Part shown: positions 1 to 11,751 of the stretch, in pieces | How the letters are laid out: each line of letters opens with the position of its first letter | How positions within the stretch are numbered: position 1 is the first letter of the stretch | Assembly (NCBI GenBank): GCA_030159075.1 | Contig: BROG01000075.1 | Span: 806,501 to 870,500, forward strand | Reading direction: 5' to 3' | Origin: Atrina japonica | Taxonomy: Eukaryota; Mollusca; Bivalvia; Pterioida; Pinnidae | DNA length: 64,000 nucleotides | Position numbers and translations under genes: made by a program | Notes under the pieces: model-generated | Told to the model about the DNA's origin: nothing | Database searches by the model: none | Seen by the model: only the letters and a program-made list of their open reading frames with translations

Positions 1-256
1 CATATTGTGAGGAGTGAGGTTGCACATTGCCAAACTTTAAAGTGAATCGATAAACAAAAACAAAATGTTGTCGTTGAACATGAATTTGAGTGAAAAAGCG
101 AATTTTTAAATGACTGTCGATCAACAAGTGCAAGATATATTAGAGTTGCTAAAGGAATTGGGAAAGGTTTCCTGGCTTGAAAATATAAATAATGCATGTC
201 AAATTTACTCCGTAAAACAAATGGAGCTTTTTTTAATATGATCATGAAGTCATTTT
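1..256. other. unassigned sequence at left edge
   Basis: No recognisable exon or repeat. A 43-codon open frame on the plus strand (111-242) starts at an ATG, but it has no splice context or family resemblance that I can name. It lies opposite the HYKK-like gene, probably inside or beyond that gene's intron. Confidence 0.4.
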
Positions 257-273
257 AAATCTTTCGATTGGTT

Positions 274-543
274 GTTTTGATGTTTAACGTCCCATTCAAG
301 AATCTTTCACTCATATGAAGACGTCACCAATGCAGGTGAAGGGGTTCAAATTTTGGCCTAGTGTGTTCGGCACTTAAGGCCATTGAGCAGTGAGGGTTCT
401 TTAACGTGCCGACACCTACTGTGACAAGGGACCTCGGTTTTTACTGTCCCCTCCAAAGGACAGGAATCCGACCCGTCGCCGGCTTGACTCGGTCTCACGA
501 TCAACAGTCGATCGCCCTACCGACAGAGCTAGGACGGCTCCTA
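274..543 (-). mobile_element. tRNA-derived SINE, minus-strand copy
   Basis: Read on the minus strand this copy starts with a tRNA-like head (A-box-like CTCTGTCGGTAGGGCG). It then has the same body as the copies at 9013 and 38721, including CACGTTAAAGAACCCTCACTG and a tail ending GGGACGTTAAACA. The flanks 257-266 and 543-552 match at 8 of 10 bases, which looks like an aged target duplication. It lies in the presumed intron of the HYKK-like gene, in the same orientation. Confidence 0.8.
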
Positions 544-552
544 GATTTTTCG

Positions 553-1597
553 GAAATTTAACCCAATTAATTTGGATCAATAGAACCATAACTATAAAAA
601 CCACAATGACGCTGAGGGATTGTACTGGCAAACAAAAATGATCAGCTTTTACTTTTCTATTTCTATCTTAAACACTTACTAGATTACTAAACCAATAACA
701 ACAGGAAGGTGTGGCTTACTTTGAACACGTTTTGATTTGAAGTGTTCTACGCCACACGCAATATTTTTTTTCAGTTATATGGTGGCGGTCAGTTTTTACT
801 GGTGAAGGAGAAAACCCTGTTACAACGCACTCGGCGAGAGACCGCAAGTAAACTGACAAATGTTCTCACAAAAATCCGCTTGATTCCAGCATTGACCAGA
901 AGTGAGAGACTTCATGATTCTAAGAGCGTCGCCCTAACAACTCAGACACGGATATGGTATGTACATGTATGATGCAGTTAAATTTCAGATTTACATTTCT
1001 GAGATCAATTTCATAGAACTTAATGGAGCAATATATCGAATGAGGGACTTAGACAGACAGAACATTGATAATGGGATTCTGTAACATATCATTCACAGTT
1101 AATATTTCCTGTGTTTCTAGGGTCATAATTTGACGTTTTTGTTTACTAAATGACAGGGAATGACAAAGAGGTTCCCAAAGCAATGGTTTTTGAGTTACTT
1201 TATTAACAAAGTTTGAATATATAACTATAGATCATGTAGCGAGAGTCAGATAAAAATTACATCAAAAGGTCACGAATGTCCAGAGTACCTGTTTCTCGAA
1301 TACTCGAATACCTGGGTTTGTTTTATTTCGGTCAGCTGAGTAGATTACTTGATTATGCCCTAAAACAACGATAGATACACTTTGGCGTACACCGTGGCTA
1401 TCGTGTTCATCTGTCAAAAGAGGAAGGGGCAGTCACGTGTGATGTGTTGACCAATGATATTAACGTCATGCCGTAAGCCACGATTAAGTAACCAGAAACG
1501 TTACCACTCTGGAATAAACCTTTAGTTAACATTATGAGTACATTGTATGTTATCATGCATCAGCAGGTATCTAAGAAAAAGCAAAACATGACATTAC
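553..1597. other. presumed HYKK-like intron, nothing else recognised
   Basis: The segment downstream (minus strand) of the exon donor at 1597. I see no second HYKK exon here and no repeat family shared with the rest of the window. Confidence 0.4.
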
Positions 1598-1856
1598 CAA
1601 AGACAGTCTCGGATTTGGAATCTAGAGAATTGAGAACTTTCAGGACATATCCATCTGGGGAAATTTGAGTTATGTACGGATTTGACGATTCTTTAATCCA
1701 GACTCTAAAATTCCGATCATCATAACTATTAAGTTCCTTTGTTTCGGATACTTTCAAACCATATAGGCTGAGAACAAGTTCTTTTGCTTCTTCCGGACCG
1801 ATTTGTGGGCGAACACTTTCACCTGGAGAAAGAACAGTTCGTTCCTCGTCTCCCAT
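1598..1856 (-). CDS. HYKK: hydroxylysine kinase-like, first coding exon (partial gene)
   Basis: Family knowledge: HYKK (AGPHD1) is an aminoglycoside-phosphotransferase-fold enzyme that phosphorylates 5-hydroxylysine with GTP in lysine and collagen breakdown. The exon starts MGDEERTVLSPGESV and carries GPEEAKELV, LYGLKVSETKEL and the family signature SYDDRNFRVWI, followed by a glycine-loop-type strand ending GYVLKV. This matches the N-terminal end of HYKK, where the SYDD.NF motif is well conserved. The exon is bounded on the minus strand by an acceptor (TTTGTTTCAG, ending at 1867) ten bases before the ATG and a donor (GTAATG from 1597), leaving phase 1. The start was chosen because it follows the acceptor directly and begins the homologous stretch. 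The kinase catalytic core must lie on later exons to the left, outside the window. A 5' UTR exon to the right is implied by the acceptor but not located. Confidence 0.75.
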
Positions 1857-2009
1857 TTTTTTAGTCCTGAAACAAAAGAACATGTTTTGTTAAATGTCTT
1901 CAGTAAAGAAAATAATTACAAATATTTTAAGAAAACAAAGCAAGTATCAATGATATATTACTGCTCTGTTGATTCAAAGTAAAAATGAAGAAGAACCAAT
2001 AGATAATCG

Positions 2010-2240
2010 AAACTCAAAAGTCAAGTATACGACAAATAAGATATACAAATGGTCTCAACATGAAGAACAAGACCAGGTGTCCGGAAGGAAGGAGTCAGCG
2101 TCCACTGCCAAGATGTCACACCTGTCGTAAATACTTTATTGAAACCTCTAGAGTTCGGTAAACAAAGGTAGATATAAATACGATCTAAACACGAACAACA
2201 ATGGCGATTCCCAAACGGGATGTGACTAGGCATCCGGAAG
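2010..2240 (-). repeat. dispersed repeat family 3, minus copy
   Basis: Minus-strand sequence containing GACACCTGGTCTTGTTC, CATGTTGAGACCATTTG and TTTGAGTTTCGATTATC. The same ordered blocks occur at 9455-9660 and 19935-20040. No coding potential is recognised and the origin is unknown. Confidence 0.6.
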
Positions 2241-2416
2241 GAAACCTCTCAAGTTCGAGACGAACAATGCATTTACTTATTGTAGAACACTCGATAACAG
2301 ATGGCTGCCCTGGCCCAGAATCCTGTGTGATGATATGAAGATATCGTGCACTTATCCTGGATGGTAACTAAATGTAATCATTGAATTATTTTAAAAATAT
2401 TGATTTTATTTCAGGG

Positions 2417-2534
2417 TTAACATTAACAATTTTGCAGTGTATTTAGAAATAATATGGTTTGACGCGGTGTACACATTATAATCCGCGAAGTGACCATATT
2501 ATATCTCAATACATTGCAAAATTGTTAAAGTTAA
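2417..2534. mobile_element. foldback MITE with TTAA ends
   Basis: Arms 2418-2467 and 2483-2533 are inverted repeats at roughly 85 percent identity (outer TAAC.TTAACAATTTTGCA) around a ~15-base loop. Both outer ends are TTAA, the target used by piggyBac-type elements. The family assignment is inference. Confidence 0.6.
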
Positions 2535-3098
<564 letters not shown>

Positions 3099-3210
3099 AT
3101 TTTTTATTTTTTATGAACGTTGGTCAAGGCATGCAGTGTGTACAAACTATGATGCAACATACACGAGTCCCTTATCATAAGAGAGTGACAAGGACCAGTA
3201 TTATATTATA

Positions 3211-3790
3211 AAACACTGATACCAAAATATAATTCTTTATGGTGTCCAGGAGACAATATACAAATCTGGTGAACAATTGCAAACACGGACTTTGAAAATC
3301 CAGAGGTGGGATCATGTGTCATGGATAAGTAAGCATATCCTGTTTATCTGACACAACCGTCACGAGTCCACAATCAAACTCAAATGAAATAAATGAAACA
3401 GCTGGTAAAAAAGACCCAACAACCGCTATCGAAAAGCATTTCATTTAATGAAACAGAGTAAATGCAAATAAGACCATTGTAGTGACTGTAAAATTTGTGG
3501 AACGCTGACATCGATTTCTAATATCCCTGTGACAATTACTTATCACTAAGTTGTTTATCTCTACATATGAAATGTTCATATGTTGAACACGCCTGTCATA
3601 TCGGATCATTTGCGAGATATAAACACCATATACAGTCGATTACGGGATATCACTACTCAAATGTGGAAAAGCCGAAATTGTCGCGATTGTCGTAATTTCG
3701 TGCCTTTGTCTATAGAAAGCAAAATGTCCAAGTGGGAAGCGTGTGCGCGTAAAAACTATTCAATATTTAACGTTTAAAAAACGATACAAA
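3211..3790 (-). pseudogene. Penelope-like (Naiad-type) 3' fragment A
   Basis: On the minus strand this shows the C-terminal coding remnant of the reverse transcriptase seen at 13500-13735, with a degenerate start like WKYPVID. It is followed by the characteristic 3' untranslated block, with degraded versions of ACCGGTCGACAGGGGATGCT and of the terminal TATACTTTGGTATC. It is heavily mutated and 5' truncated. Confidence 0.7.
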
Positions 3791-4390
3791 TGTTTTATTA
3801 CATTTTTATAAGATTTTTCAGTGAAATAAATGCTTTATTTTTCACTGTTATTTTACATTGTTATTTTTCATTGATTTTTGAACTTTTACATGCAACTCAA
3901 TGCAAAGTAAATGGAAATCCTGCATTTCATTTTAGCCAATCAAAATACTTTATTTTTTCCCCTGTTTTGGGACTACTTTTTCTTCTTTTATTAGAGTTAT
4001 CTCCCTTACACTGTCCTAACAAGCTGTCTTCTGCTAGCAGTGACACTAACTAGCTATTATATATATTATCTCAATATTACATGAATTAAAATAATTATTA
4101 TTTATAATAAATCTTTGATTATCCATTTTTTGTCTCATTTTTTAAACTTTTTAACCCATATTTTCCCACATTTCAATGCACTATTTCTGAGTAGCCTAGT
4201 GATATATTTCAACCAGCACGTAAATTGGTGTGTTTACATTTCACGCCTCGAAGATTATAGACTCTATCTAGACATAGCTACAAAACGACAGGTAACAAAA
4301 CATGACTAAAAAATGTAATAAATAGAATATTTGACAATTGTTTTTGAATAAAAAATTGTTTTTATTTCTAAAGCATTTGACATGGTCAGT
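3791..4390. other. AT-rich sequence, no gene seen
   Basis: T-rich on the plus strand. It contains GAGTTATCTCCCTT, a short motif common at the ends of molluscan repeats. Short open frames at 3790-4053 and 4115-4309 have low-complexity composition and no family resemblance. Confidence 0.4.
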
Positions 4391-4595
4391 TGCTGACCAG
4401 AGGTGAGAGACTTTAAGTGTGATGATCTATCCACTCGGCCCAGGTAGGCCTGCACGAAAATAACCGGGAGTGAAGTGTTGATGCTCTATCCACTTGGCCC
4501 AGGTAGGCCTGCACGAAAATAACCGGGAGTGAAGTGTTGATGCTCTATCCACTCGGCCCAGGTAGGCCTGCACGAAAAATAACCGTTAGTGAACG
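4391..4595 (-). repeat. 59-bp tandem triplicate with tRNA A-box-like head
   Basis: Three units on the plus strand contain CTCTATCCACTYGGCCCAGG and TAGGCCTGCACGAAAATAACC. Read on the minus strand each unit has GGGCCGAGTGGATAGAGCATCA, an A-box-like tRNA start of Leu/Ser type. The last unit continues TCTCACCTCTGGTC, but no B box is found. It is probably a SINE head that expanded in tandem. Confidence 0.65.
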
Positions 4596-5919
4596 TCAAG
4601 TGCATTCATTTTCTTAGTAATTTCTAAAAAAAATGACTTTTATAAAGATAAATGAATCTTATTTGTTAGCGACGTCCAGTTAAATTAAATTAAATCGGGG
4701 CCCGAAGTCACCAAATTTACTCAGTACTCAAGCTCGATTAACTTTTTATGGTTTGAGTGCGTATTTATACATTTTTACAGGAACATCATATCTTAAGTGT
4801 TACGCAAAAGTTTATACGTGAACGATGAAAAATAATAATATATTTCCTAACCACTTATTAATGTGGTGATTTCGGGCTCTGTCTTGTTTAGCATTCAATA
4901 TCTTTTATAGATCAATATCGACTTAGATCTATGTGCATTATAAATACAAATCACTTATCGCCATAGATCTGCTGTATTAAGTGGCTACTCGTGGGATTAA
5001 AACAGATTTACATAAAGATTACAAACAGAAGTTATAAACAATGTCCGAACAGAATTCCAAAGAGTGTTCAGCAAGGAGTAGGCGACCTTGGTGTATATCT
5101 ATAAACTTTTAGTATTTAGCACGTTCACACCAAACAGTGGTATTCGGTTGTTTGTTTTAAATCTTATAAACGAATGGCTTACAGGTTAGACTGGGTCACA
5201 GATGATAAGAATTTGTTTGCAATCCTGACGTATGGGCGTAATCACGTGTCATGTATTATAAAATGCTGATTAGCATAATTAAACAAATGAAAAGTGATTT
5301 GACTTTGAAATCTTTGTAAATCAATATGGATCTATAACATTTTATAGAAAAAGGGTTTTTGAAATTACTTACTTTGATTCTCTATATATATCCGAATGTT
5401 ATTCGTGTCGTTCTAAATAGGTCATCATTGCTATGGCTGGCCATTAGGGCCACTTGCACTATCAGGATTGAAAAATGAATGAAATGAACAGCCACCTACA
5501 CATATTCAAAGGATCTATAGGGCACAGCAAAATCCAGTCCTCTATGGGATGAACTGAGAGATTAAGCACTTAAAGTTTCTAAATTTTCTAAAAATTATGA
5601 CTCCTTTTGTCATATCTACCCACTATCCAATATTGTAATAGTATGGATGACGATATGGGTCATGGGTTATACATATGATACTTATGATGTAAACATGAAA
5701 TGAAATGCAAATTGTGTTGTTATAATCACGTCTTGCAGGGAAATGCAGACCATAAAAATGTTTGAACAGAGTTTTAGGCTCTATTATTGAACATCACCTG
5801 ATAGATGAAGTTATAGTTTAAAAATAAAAATGTAAGAAAGTTTCTATAATAAACATGTACAAGACCACGAATGTCCGTCTCTTTCCGTATACATTGAAAT
5901 ATGATAATCTCCTTCACCA

Positions 5920-5964
<45 letters not shown>

Positions 5965-7128
5965 ATGAAGAACAAATAGATAAATAAAAAACTGGCCATC
6001 ACCATATAATTTTTAAAAGTTGACTCTGGCATGAAGCATCATATAGCATACAAACAAACAAATATTTGCTATAAATCATATGTTGATATACTAGACATGT
6101 TAAAGAGTTGTTCTTAAAAGGTTATACCGCTGTTTTAATATATATTTGACTACAGGCCCACGGCGAGTAAAGTAAAATCCATATAACCTGGTGGGGTGGT
6201 GTCTTGTGAACCCACTCTTGACTTGGACGAGAAGCATAAGAATAAAATTACACCGTCTGGTGTAATCGTCCCTACTTGTCACCACACATAAGACAGTATC
6301 CAATGGAATGAAACGTTTTTCTTGTGCAGATTGTCATATTCGAAAATTAAGTAGAATCATCCGTATGATAATCAAAAGGTTACTCCGCCCCGTCATCTGA
6401 TGTGAATTGGACAATATAATAGTTTGAGATTTATTCCTCCTTGACACCCGACTCCTGTTCTGGATTTTCTGAATTGTGTTGTTTTATGGATTTAACATTT
6501 TATGGTATATACCAAACAACTTGTCATGTCCATTTCACTATGTCATATGATTTACTCTGATTCTACATAAACAAGACATCGCAATACAACGAATTGATTT
6601 GTTGGCTGTGTTCTATACGGCGGATCATGTGTTTTGTTGGATGTACTTATAATTGTAGGAACCGGGGGGGGGGGGGGGCAGTCAATAGTATCAACACAGT
6701 AAGCAAATTATTTCAAACGTAATTGTATATAAACAATTTTTGCCACATCCAGTGATATTATACAATATTTGCTCTATTTTGGATTGATATAACAATTTAT
6801 TAAGCACAAAAACAATATAGACCGAGGACGAAGGATATATCTTTAAGTAAAATCAAAATTTTATCGGATTGTAGCCTATTATTTCACGGGCAGGAATCCC
6901 ACTTGCAATGGGTCCAACAACGAGTCTACCGAACCAAATTTTAAGTGAGCTGGAGAATATATTAGAGACAATGTTTTACTCTATATTAATAGAACGTTGT
7001 TTTATACATTGTTATATCCCCAAGATCATAGTATTCTCTCGGTCTCGGTTGATTGGATCGAAGGGAGGACGTCATAATTGTCATAAATGTTAGTATTGTA
7101 TGTAGGTGTCGATATTAGAAATGTCTAG
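4596..7128. other. 2.5 kb with no gene seen
   Basis: AT-rich. Contains an AAAT microsatellite (5919-5966) and a ~17-base G run near 6664. No exon with supported splice sites or recognisable homology was found on either strand. Confidence 0.45.
5919..5966. repeat. (AAAT)n microsatellite
   Basis: About eleven tandem AAAT units. The minus-strand frame with repeated LFIY residues is an artefact. Confidence 0.95.
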
Positions 7129-7133
7129 GTACG

Positions 7134-8186
7134 TGTCACATTAAACTTGTAAATCACATGCATATTATGTTAAACTTGTATTTCATATGTATAAATCTGT
7201 AGTGTTCAAATATTATGTAGTATGTGTAAATAGATTCAAATCTAATCGAACACTCTAATTTTATTGTATCTAGTTTTTATTTCGAACACACTCATTATCA
7301 TTACATAAGTACCCGTTTTAGATATCCCGTATGGTAACCTCAGTCCGTGCAAAACTGGTTCTACCGAAGCTATTGTTCGGAATCATATAAATTTAGGGTA
7401 GTTTGGCACGAAATTTAGATGAGAAGCATTTTAGACACTATCAGGGCGTAGTCCACTTGCAGAGGTTTATAAATTATTTGCTCTTCTGAGGTAAGTGAAT
7501 TTATTCTATTATGTTAGTAAAGTTTGTAATTATTTCAGTAACATTAATAGTACAGTAAATTTGTAACTGAAATTGATATTGGAATATAGATACATTTGTT
7601 TTATACTGTTTTATACTATTGAAGTATGCTATTTACGTGTGTAATAACGACAATTCTATCGTATATTTAGTGTTAAATAAGTAAAATAAATGAATCAATC
7701 TATCAATTATTAGTGCTGTAGTAATGTACAGTTAAGAGTGTATCATTGATTCATTTTGTGTGGAATTATAGTAAATCAAATAGTGTGTAATTATTGAATG
7801 TATTTCATTAATCGTGTATTAATGATGTAAAGTATAAAGTACGGAGTGTAGTAAAATATTACAGTAAATATATTGTGTGAAGTTCGGAAGTATTAACATT
7901 ACAGTATGTTCAATATTTACCTTATAATAGTGTGTATAAGTGTAATACTTACGTAAATACTATTGTGTGTGGTATACTTTGTATTAACAGTATCTTTATT
8001 TATCTATACAGGTTTTATTCGGTTGAGTTTAAAATCATATCAACCAGACGTTTCAGTACCTCCGCTAAAGAAGGTCATTCGGGATAATATTACATGTATA
8101 CCGTTTCAATAATTAAAAGTGTAAAACTTAAGTGTTTTTGTTTTCATATCCATACGAAAAGCCTCAAGCTCAGGTCATCTGTGACA
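7134..8186 (+). mobile_element. solo LTR
   Basis: The segment begins TGTCACA and ends TGTGACA, a perfect 7-bp terminal inversion of the TG...CA type. It is flanked on both sides by the same five bases GTACG (7129-7133 and 8187-8191), a typical integrase-made target duplication. Inside are a TATA-like CATATAAATTT near 7384, a splice donor CTGAGGTAAGT near 7490 and an acceptor CTATACAG near 8011, consistent with an LTR promoter and leader. No gag or pol lies beside it, so LTR-LTR recombination removed the interior. The superfamily is unknown and the strand is inferred from the TATA and splice order. Confidence 0.75.
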
Positions 8187-8191
8187 GTACG

Positions 8192-9004
8192 TATCATATG
8201 TATATGGTCCCATTTGTTTTAAACACCTAAAATAACATGTAAATAAAATGGCTGACAAATTAGATTTTACCTCTACCAACGACAGTATGATAGACTTGCT
8301 TGTTGAACAATTCACTGTAAAAGTGTAATAGAATGATTTGTTAAATTTGATTAAAAGCTGTCGTTTTAGTACTTTGGTATCTGAAATTTTATATTTGGTA
8401 AAAGATATCTCGCGATTAAATCAAAACATAGATTAAAAGGCTAAAAAGATATATATTGCAATTAAATATTTTAACATATCATGCATATGTATATGTTATA
8501 TAGGAATGTTACCAATTATAAAATCTTAATATATATTTTATTAATATCAAATTGATTTTTATATTTGCTCATAAAAATCAAATTTTGTATTTAGAAATTG
8601 TACTACTTTGGTCACTTGCGTTTGGGAGTTGAATAAGATACGTCGAGGAAATTTACAAAAATTTCTGTTTTATTTTAACAGGTCAAACCCATATTGGCAT
8701 AGACAAGGGACAACAAAAGTCCAGTTACAACACAACAACGAGTGTAATAATAGTGAACTTTCGAGTTAACCCGAATTACAGTTATAATCCTTGTTCCTCA
8801 TATATTCTTCCGGTTTTCATATTTACCTTTGCAACGTATGTAAAGTAAATGGAAATATATATTTTTAGCGCATTAACTTTATTTTGTATAAAGAGAATCT
8901 TAAATCCTACCACAGTGGGTTATTAAGTTAAATGCCAAATTACTGTAATGTAGCAGGCAAGGAAAAATGTGCGAACACACCCACTATATTTCATGACATT
9001 TAAT
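8192..9004. other. no gene seen
   Basis: AT-rich. Near 8372-8395 it carries a ~25-base match (ACTTTGGTATCTGAAATTTT) to the 3' terminus of the Penelope-like family, possibly an extreme 5' truncation. Confidence 0.4.
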
Positions 9005-9012
9005 CACGTGAT

Positions 9013-9262
9013 GGAGCCCGACGCTTGATCGTGTTCGAGTTCGAGTCCAGTCGGTGGCAGGTTGGTTTCCTGTCCTTCGGAATTAGACAGTAAAAACCGA
9101 GGAAGGTGTCGACACGTTAAAGAACCCTCACTGCTCAATAGCCGTAAGTGCAGAGCATAGGCCAAAATTTGGAGCCCTTTACCGGCATTTAGTGACGTCT
9201 CCGTATGAGTGAAAGATTCTTGAGTGGGACGTTAAACAACAATACAACAGCAACAACAACAC
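9013..9262 (+). mobile_element. tRNA-derived SINE with CACGTGAT target duplication
   Basis: The head contains a B-box-like GAGTTCGAGTCC. The body has GGTTGGTTTCCTGTCCTTCGG, CACGTTAAAGAACCCTCACTG and AGTGGGACGTTAAACAACAA, followed by a CAA-rich tail. The element is bracketed by CACGTGAT at 9005-9012 and 9263-9270. The A-box part of the head is eroded compared with 38721. Confidence 0.85.
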
Positions 9263-9454
9263 CACGTGATTGTTCAATGATTCAGATCTTTGTTCGAATC
9301 TCGCTCGGGACATTCGATATTTTTCGATAATTCGATATTTTTTTATGTTTAGCGTCCAATCATATCTAAAAGTAACTGATGACATTTTCACCAAACTTGA
9401 CGTTTTCACAGAACTCGAGATGGTTTAACTGTAGCATTTGCGAGTGTCATGCTG

Positions 9455-9660
9455 GCAGAGGACTCTGATTCCTTTTGGACATCTGATGTGAGAAAGTTGC
9501 CAGCAAATGCTACATTTAAACATCTGGTTCTATCCTGTTTGAGATATGCAATTGTTCTTCATGTTGAGACCATTTATATATCTAATTTGTCGTATTCTAA
9601 TGGGTTTGGAGTTTCGATTATCCATTACTACTTCTTCCTTTTTACAATATAGACTTCTTT
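9455..9660 (+). repeat. dispersed repeat family 3, plus copy
   Basis: Contains ACATCTGGTTCTATCCTGTT, TTCATGTTGAGACCATTTAT and GGAGTTTCGATTATCC, in the order seen at 2010-2240 (minus) and 19935-20040. Confidence 0.6.
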
Positions 9661-9990
9661 ACATGACACTGTTGTAAATATACATGTATTTGTAAATATG
9701 TTATGTTATTTCATATGGTTTTGTTTTTATAGAGAGAAATCCGCCTTAAATTTACAAAACTTTTCCATAATAAAGTCAGTTTATGAATATTAAATTGTGT
9801 GCCTGTGTTTATTGTATACCTTCATATATACTGCCTTAATTCTATCTCGATTTTTGTTCATGTTTATTTGTATGATTGTATTACTTTCATTGATTTTATA
9901 GTACCGTGCATGCGTTTTAAATTGTTTAAACACTATTTTTGTTGTCAGATATTTTGTGGTTTTAACTTGTTATAACATGTATACAATATA
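9661..9990. other. no gene seen
   Basis: AT-rich sequence without recognised features. Confidence 0.4.
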
Positions 9991-10150
9991 ATATACTTTT
10001 AGATTTATTATTTGACCTTGTAAGATACCACATACCACCATCTCTATAGAAATTGCATATGCATTTTTAATTGGAGCTCAACTGATGTTGTCTAATTGAC
10101 AGAAACGATTGCCTTGAGCATTATAACTTTGGTATCATGTTTATAATATT
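9991..10150 (+). repeat. dispersed repeat B, partial copy
   Basis: Shares TTATTATTTGACCTTGTA, ATTGGAGCTCAACTGATG and ATTATAACTTTGGTATCATG with 10310-10515, 29140-29345 and, in weaker form, 24793-24890 and 42040-42262. Its 3' end resembles the 3' end of the Penelope-like family. Confidence 0.65.
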
Positions 10151-10515
10151 TATAACCACTAGGTCGTTGCCACTGCTGGTGGACGATTTGAGTTCCCGAG
10201 GGTTTACATGAACCTAGTACATGGTATTTCGGTACCAGCTTATAATCTTAAAGTAAAGTAATATTTGGCTTTGATAACGCCATTTAAATTCCAAAGTTTT
10301 CTAAAGCTAAGATAGTCATCTTTTTACAGTGGTTATTCTTCGACGGAGTTCGGCTATACTTTTAGTTTATTATTTGACCTTGTATGATACCTTACTCTAT
10401 AGAAAATGCATATGCATTTGAAATTGGAGCTCAACTGATGAAGTCTAATTTACAGAAATGATCGTCTTGAGAATTATAACTTTGGTATCATGTTTATAAT
10501 ATTTGTAAACTTTGA
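10151..10515 (+). repeat. composite dispersed repeat A+B
   Basis: Block A (10158-10250) reads CCACTGCTGGTGGACGATTTGA then GGTATTTCGGTACCAGCT. Block B (10305-10515) starts GCTAAGATAGTCATC and ends ACTTTGGTATCATGTTTATAA. The same A-then-B order recurs at 41774-42262. Block A resembles a deeply conserved non-coding repeat core seen in molluscan and other invertebrate SINE-like elements (recalled, not searched). Confidence 0.65.
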
Positions 10516-11127
10516 TGGAACAAAGTTTTCTATAGGGATGGGAAGAATACGTTATAATGGATCTTAAAATACTAAATCATGCTGGTAATAATCTCTAATA
10601 TCTTTTATTTCAAACTGATTGAATGAATGCAATACGCCGACAATTGATATTCCCGCCATCTATGTAATAATACAAATGTTAACTCGGCCATTGCTTTTCA
10701 CAAATACGACATTGTAATAAGTTTATTTTCAACCCGGAGTTAAAAAAACAAAAAAAAATTGTTTGTACAAACCGTTGGCTGTTTGAAAAGTTTACAAGTC
10801 CATTTGGACAGTTCGTATGCCTTTAATAAATATTTTTACTTACAGACTCGCAGAGATTGTTTGATGCGTTTCGAGGTGTCCTCAGCGACATAACCAATTT
10901 ATCATTTGTTCAATCTAAAGATGAACAAATCTGGTACAGACATAATGATGTTTATGTTCCCATAAAAATTGTCAGTTTCAACATGATGACATTTTTGACA
11001 GTTAATTTTTAAATAATATACCATTCATTTCAAAATGTTCTGTCAAACATTGTAAAACCTGCAATATATTAATAACTGATCAGCAATATGACAAATAAGC
11101 ATTACAATACCAGAAGCTGTGATCCAT
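10516..11127. other. no gene seen
   Basis: AT-rich. No supported exon or repeat. Confidence 0.4.
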
Positions 11128-11745
11128 CTACCGGAATTGGGTGTACCTTGTGTGAATTACTTAATGTTGGCGAGGCAACGTTGTGTACGGAATTGGGTGT
11201 ACCTTGTGTGAATTACTTAATGTTGGCGAGGCAAAAGAACAATGGAAAAACGTTGTTTAACGGACCCCATAAAACACAAACCCACGGGTTGTACAACGGA
11301 TTGTGGAATTACTTAACCCGTTGGTGAATTCTGGCAGACGTTTACAACCCCCCAACGTGTTGTACGAAATTGGGGTGTACCTAAATAAAGAACGCCAAAG
11401 GTGAGACCCTAATAGACTTATCAATGTTGGCGAGTGGCAACGTTGTTTGTACGGAAATGTGGTGTACCTTGTTGTGAATTACTTAATGTTGGCGAGGGCA
11501 ACGTTGTTTACGGGATTGGGTCTACCTTGTGTGTGAATTACTTTAATGTTGTGCGATTATTGTAAATGTTCTCACGTTGCTTACTGAATTTGGGGTATCT
11601 TGTGTGAATTACTTAATGTTGGCGAGGCAACGTTGTGTACGGAATTGGGTGTACCTTGTGTGAATTACTTAATGTTGGCGAGGCAACGTTGTGTACGGAA
11701 TTGGGTGTACCTTGTGTGAATTACTTAATGTTGGCGAGGCAAAGG
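11128..11745. repeat. 56-bp tandem array with a disordered centre
   Basis: Units contain GGAATTGGGTGTACCTTGTG and AATTACTTAATGTTGGCGAG. Units at both edges (11128-11234 and 11600-11745) are nearly identical. The centre (~11235-11600) shows the same unit with many one- and two-base insertions and deletions. Confidence 0.9.
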
Positions 11746-11751
11746 GGTCCT

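Noticed and set aside
111..242. 43-codon frame with a helical-looking VQDILELLKEL segment
   Set aside because: Too short. No splice signals and no recognised family.
416..631. 71-codon minus-strand frame
   Set aside because: It covers the head of a SINE copy and has no coding meaning.
7415..8140. Two-exon non-coding host transcript (donor near 7490, acceptor near 8011)
   Set aside because: Both signals lie inside the solo LTR and are better explained as its own leader splicing.
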